NCBI RefSeq assembly: GCF_050490315.1
Contig: NZ_JBNPEO010000001.1
Coordinates: 726,824 to 790,823, forward strand
Reading direction: 5' to 3'
Length of the DNA: 64,000 nucleotides
Origin: JBNPEO01 sp050490315
GTDB lineage: Bacteria; Actinomycetota; Actinomycetes; Actinomycetales; Micrococcaceae
Made by a program: the position numbers and the translations under genes
Shown here: positions 60,968-64,000 of the stretch, in pieces
Position numbering within the stretch: position 1 is the first letter of the stretch
How the letters are laid out: each line of letters begins with the position of its first letter
The notes under the pieces: model-generated
What the model was told of the DNA's origin: nothing
What the model saw: only the letters and a program-made list of their open reading frames with translations
Databases searched by the model: none

Positions 60968-63685
60968 ATGGCAGCGTTAGCCGGTATTGCCTCGTTAGTC
61001 ATAGCTCTCATTCTGAGCTACCAGATCTTTCCAGACCCGGGTACGGGCGACATGGGGTATGCGGGGGGACGATTCATCTTCACGGCTGCGGTGACTACCA
61101 TCGTTTCAGTCGTGGCCACCAGAGTGAGCAAGAGTCATCGGGAAGCGGAACACCAGCGCCTACGTGAGGAAGCGCGTAAGGCCCAGCGTCAGCGCGAGGA
61201 AGAACAGCGCAAGGATCAGGCACGAGGCGAGGCTGATTGGCGAGAAGCCGATGCAAGAACCGCGAACACGTTGGTTGCACAAAAGTCGGTGGCTCCGATC
61301 GGAGAATCTGAAGCGGACCAAGAGCCGGACACCAACGTCGCCGATGAGCGGGCCTGGATTCTTCGCCAGTATTCGTCGATCGACAGTGCCGTCGCTGGCC
61401 AACGCGCGTTCGCATCCCAGTCATTGTTCACCGATACCGCGGCCTCCGCGGGAGAACAGTGGGGCTTGCACGCTGCGGTCCATCGATCAGAGGTAGTGGA
61501 ATGGCTGTTGAATGGCGCCCCGATCGATGGAATGGCATGGATCGAGTATGGCGACAACCTCGTGCACTGCGAGACGCCACTTCTCACCGCATTCATCGAT
61601 GGACACCGAGAAGTGGCTGAGGCACTTATTGAGAACGGCGCCGACGTGGACGCACCGAACATGGTTAAGTTCCCCAACGGCAGTGGGTTCACTCATACGA
61701 CCCTGCACATGCTTGCCGCGCGGGGCGACAACTCGGGCGTAGCTCGTTTGATTGAGGCAGGCGCAGACGTGAACCGGCGGACGACTCTCGGCACAACGCC
61801 GTTGCACTTCGCAGCCCGGGAGGACAACCCTGAGTTGGTTGAGATGCTCCTGAGAGCAGGAGCCAATCGCAACGTGCGAGAGTTTGACACTGATCAGCCG
61901 GGAAGCCTAGGGGATCTCCCAGTGGAGCAGGCCGGTCCGAGGACTCGGTCGCTGCTTACTGCCAACAGCCACGTCCGCCGGGTTGAGACTGCGTCGGCGC
62001 AGTCTCAAAAGGATTCCGAACTGCCCTTGAGAGCTGCGATCACCGCGACCCCGCAGCTCCCGGGTTTCAAGCACCTGCGCGTAATCGGATTCTCCACGGC
62101 GCTCAAGAGGTTCGCCCAGGCTGTCCCTCGGGGCGAAGGGGGTTACGGACTCGACGTCGAAGGGAACGTTATCAGTTGGGAGTCGCGTACTGGCCTCGTC
62201 AGCGAGTCGCAGAACGACGTGTACGAACCCGTGCGCCTCCCTGCGCGTCGCCTGGCGATTCCAGGCAACGTCGTTCAGATCGCTGGCTCGCGGGGCGGGA
62301 TGCTCGCACTCACCGAGCATGGCGATGTTTACGCCTGGGGTGAGGACTACTTCGATGAGATCGGTGAAGATGGGCGAAACGAAGAGTCGCCGCTGCACAT
62401 CAACGGCCTCGCCGGAATCGTCTCGCTGGCTTCGACAGGTAGCACCCACTTCGCAATTGGCGCGCGAGGAGAGGTCTGGTCCTGGGGATCTAAGTACGGT
62501 GGGTGTTTGGGTGACGGGTCGGAGGCAAATCGCAGTGTGCCCGCTTTGGTTCCGCACTTGAGCGATGTCAGAGAGGTCCGGTGCTCGGAGCAGCGAGACC
62601 AGGTCGTTGCTCTGACGACGGGGGGTGCTGTCCTGGTCTGGGGTTACGGGTACTCGTTTGACGGAGACAAGGTCGCGCGGAGCATTCCGACTGAGTTGAT
62701 CGATCTCCCGAAAATCCGATCCTTGGGCGACGGCGAAACGGCGATCGATGGCGATGGGCACGTCTGGAGGTGGGGCGAAGACCTAGCAGTGAAGCAAGTC
62801 CCTGATCTGACAGACATTGTCGCCATCGTCCACGGAAGCAATTCGATTAGCAATGAGGGCACCTGGCATGCTCTCGACCGCGACGGACGCGTCTACGGCT
62901 GGGGATGCAACAACTTCGGGCAGATCGGAGACGGAACGACAATCGACCGTGACCACCCCGTCCCGGTGACCGGTCTCACCGACGTCGTCGAGCTCGTCAA
63001 CAACAGCGCCGAGGCCTATGCACTTACATCAAGCGGGACTGTGTGTGCCTGGGGCGGATTCCCGAGTGAACGTGTTCTTGAAAATTACGGGAACATGGAG
63101 ACCATCCACGGTCCCGTGCCACAGCGAATCCCCCTGCCACACTTCACCGAGTCGCGCATGCAGCGCTGGGCAACCCTGGAGCTAGCAAGCCTCGGCTCCA
63201 GCGAGCTGCGTCAGACATTCTTCGACTTCCGAAATGGACGTACACCCCTCATGCAGTGCGCTGCGGCCGGCTTAGACGACGAAGTTTCCGTCATGCTTGC
63301 GCAGAGCGGAGACGTCAACGCCGTTGACTCTGATGGGGACTCAGCCCTCTTCTATGCCGCGAGCAAAGGTCAGGTGCGCAACGTCGAGCTGCTTCTACGG
63401 GCAGGAGCAAACCCCCATATTCATCGACCCGGGGGAAACTCCGCGCTCGCGCAGGCCGCGGGGATGAGTGTGGCGTTCGGCAGCGACGGCAGCGACTACT
63501 GGCAGGTGGCCCTGCTGCTCCTCAGGCGTGGGGCCGATCCCTCGGACATGTATTCACGTGGCATCGCTCCTGCAAGGCACACAGACCGTGGCATGCTGGT
63601 GATCCGACCGGAGAATCTATATAGCTACCTGGCGTACGACGACACGTTTCCGATTCGAGTCGTTCGTGATTCGTTTGTTGGGTAA
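60968..63685 (+). CDS. Membrane-anchored ankyrin-RCC1-ankyrin repeat protein
   Basis: About 905 residues from ATG 60968 (GGGAG upstream; the frame is open to a GTG at 60887). Order: two membrane helices (LAGIASLVIALILSYQIF, FIFTAAVTTIVSVVATRV), a charged coiled coil (HREAEHQRLREEARKAQRQR), ankyrin repeats around residues 190-310 (TPLHFAAREDNPELVEMLL), an RCC1-like propeller around 400-700 with GDVYAWGEDYF, GEVWSWGSKYGG and GRVYGWGCNNFGQIGDGT, and ankyrin repeats again near 760-880 (ALFYAASKGQVRNVELLL). The soluble part is probably cytoplasmic. Function unknown. Confidence 0.82.
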   Translation: MAALAGIASLVIALILSYQIFPDPGTGDMGYAGGRFIFTAAVTTIVSVVATRVSKSHREAEHQRLREEARKAQRQREEEQRKDQARGEADWREADARTANTLVAQKSVAPIGESEADQEPDTNVADERAWILRQYSSIDSAVAGQRAFASQSLFTDTAASAGEQWGLHAAVHRSEVVEWLLNGAPIDGMAWIEYGDNLVHCETPLLTAFIDGHREVAEALIENGADVDAPNMVKFPNGSGFTHTTLHMLAARGDNSGVARLIEAGADVNRRTTLGTTPLHFAAREDNPELVEMLLRAGANRNVREFDTDQPGSLGDLPVEQAGPRTRSLLTANSHVRRVETASAQSQKDSELPLRAAITATPQLPGFKHLRVIGFSTALKRFAQAVPRGEGGYGLDVEGNVISWESRTGLVSESQNDVYEPVRLPARRLAIPGNVVQIAGSRGGMLALTEHGDVYAWGEDYFDEIGEDGRNEESPLHINGLAGIVSLASTGSTHFAIGARGEVWSWGSKYGGCLGDGSEANRSVPALVPHLSDVREVRCSEQRDQVVALTTGGAVLVWGYGYSFDGDKVARSIPTELIDLPKIRSLGDGETAIDGDGHVWRWGEDLAVKQVPDLTDIVAIVHGSNSISNEGTWHALDRDGRVYGWGCNNFGQIGDGTTIDRDHPVPVTGLTDVVELVNNSAEAYALTSSGTVCAWGGFPSERVLENYGNMETIHGPVPQRIPLPHFTESRMQRWATLELASLGSSELRQTFFDFRNGRTPLMQCAAAGLDDEVSVMLAQSGDVNAVDSDGDSALFYAASKGQVRNVELLLRAGANPHIHRPGGNSALAQAAGMSVAFGSDGSDYWQVALLLLRRGADPSDMYSRGIAPARHTDRGMLVIRPENLYSYLAYDDTFPIRVVRDSFVG

Positions 63686-63691
63686 ACGTTC

Positions 63692-64000
63692 TGAGGTGTA
63701 CTACTGATCTGAGACAGTCTTTGAAAGGATTGTTCTCATGTCTTCTCGACCCACCTATTCTGATGAGTTCAAGGCTGATGCTGTTGCGTTGGCTAGTTCC
63801 TCTGGCCGGCCATTAGCTCTGGTAGCCGTTGAGCTTGGCGTTTCCCTGACCGCTCTCAAACGCTGGATCAGGCTCGACCGTGAAGGCGAGACTGGCGGCG
63901 CCCGAACACCGGACACCCCGGTTGATGCAGCGAAGTACAAGGCGATGGAAATCCGGTTACGTGAAGTGGAACGGGAGAACGAATTCCTAAAAAAAGTTTC
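63692..64000 (+). mobile_element. IS3-family element, left end (cut by window edge)
   Basis: TGAGGTGTACTACTGATC at 63692 looks like an IS3/IS51-group left end, followed 46 bases later by orfA. The right end is beyond the window. Confidence 0.65.
63738..64000 (+). CDS. IS3-family transposase OrfA, partial
   Basis: The N-terminal 87 residues are visible: MSSRPTYSDEFKADAVALA, VAVELGVSLTALKRWI (HTH) and the leucine-zipper start RLREVERENEFLKKV. An A7 run (63990-63996) lies where IS3 elements often carry the -1 slip site that joins OrfA to OrfB. Confidence 0.85.
   Translation, partial: MSSRPTYSDEFKADAVALASSSGRPLALVAVELGVSLTALKRWIRLDREGETGGARTPDTPVDAAKYKAMEIRLREVERENEFLKKV

Overview
The window reads as the chromosome of a high-GC Gram-positive actinobacterium, most likely of the Micrococcaceae (Arthrobacter sensu lato). 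The support is a prfB-ftsE-ftsX-M23 peptidase-smpB-ssrA order, a tmRNA whose decoded tag is AESKRTDFALAA, GTG/TTG starts, Flp/Tad genes with actinobacterial features, and DUF6541/DUF2304/DUF6308 proteins. The genus is inference.

Bases 1-21,000 form a cell-surface glycan locus. It starts inside a GlfT2-like galactofuranosyltransferase, followed by a Wzm/Wzt-type ABC exporter, an acyltransferase-SGNH protein and a Tat lipoprotein of the iron-siderophore binding type. A strong bidirectional terminator separates these from a DUF6541 polytopic protein. Next come a DPM1-like glycosyltransferase, DUF2304 and a second GT2, then a complete set for CMP-pseudaminic acid: pseB, pseC, pseF and a fused pseG-pseH on the plus strand, converging at a 24-bp-stem terminator with pseI, a flippase and an unassigned candidate transferase on the minus strand. 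A secreted GH25 lysozyme with about nine FG-GAP repeats closes the locus. The genes together suggest a secreted wall glycopolymer carrying galactofuranose and pseudaminic acid.

Bases 21,316-26,055 hold a Tad/Flp pilus operon (tadA/cpaF, tadB, tadC, pilin-like protein, two TadE-like proteins, a TadG-like protein). Bases 26,094-31,629 are conserved core: prfB, ftsE, ftsX, a coiled-coil M23 peptidase, smpB and tmRNA.

From the tmRNA 3' end onward the window is accessory DNA. An IS481-family element sits exactly between two 16-bp copies of the tmRNA 3' end. It is followed by four translationally coupled genes: two recognisable tyrosine-recombinase-like proteins, a middle partner and a TnpC-like helper. 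A graveyard of small and broken genes follows (38.8-50 kb): a truncated integrase, XRE regulators, a GIY-YIG protein, a phospholipase-D-like protein, a membrane GAF-like protein with a small basic partner, a metallophosphoesterase, a BRCT-like/PD-(D/E)XK fusion, an Abi-like remnant and DUF6308. A compact type I restriction-modification operon (hsdM-hsdS-hsdR plus a YgjP-type metallopeptidase) occupies 50.5-57.9 kb. It is followed by an HNH-like protein, an AlbA/Schlafen-type protein and a large membrane-anchored ankyrin-RCC1-ankyrin protein. The window ends inside an IS3-family element.

No CRISPR array and no tRNA gene was seen. The right end of the island is not recognisable inside the window. 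The best candidates for something undescribed are the BRCT-like/nuclease fusion (47.5-48.3 kb), the membrane GAF-like gene pair (43.7-44.8 kb), the ankyrin-RCC1 membrane protein (61-63.7 kb) and the unassigned transferase of the pseudaminic acid cluster (17.2-18.3 kb).
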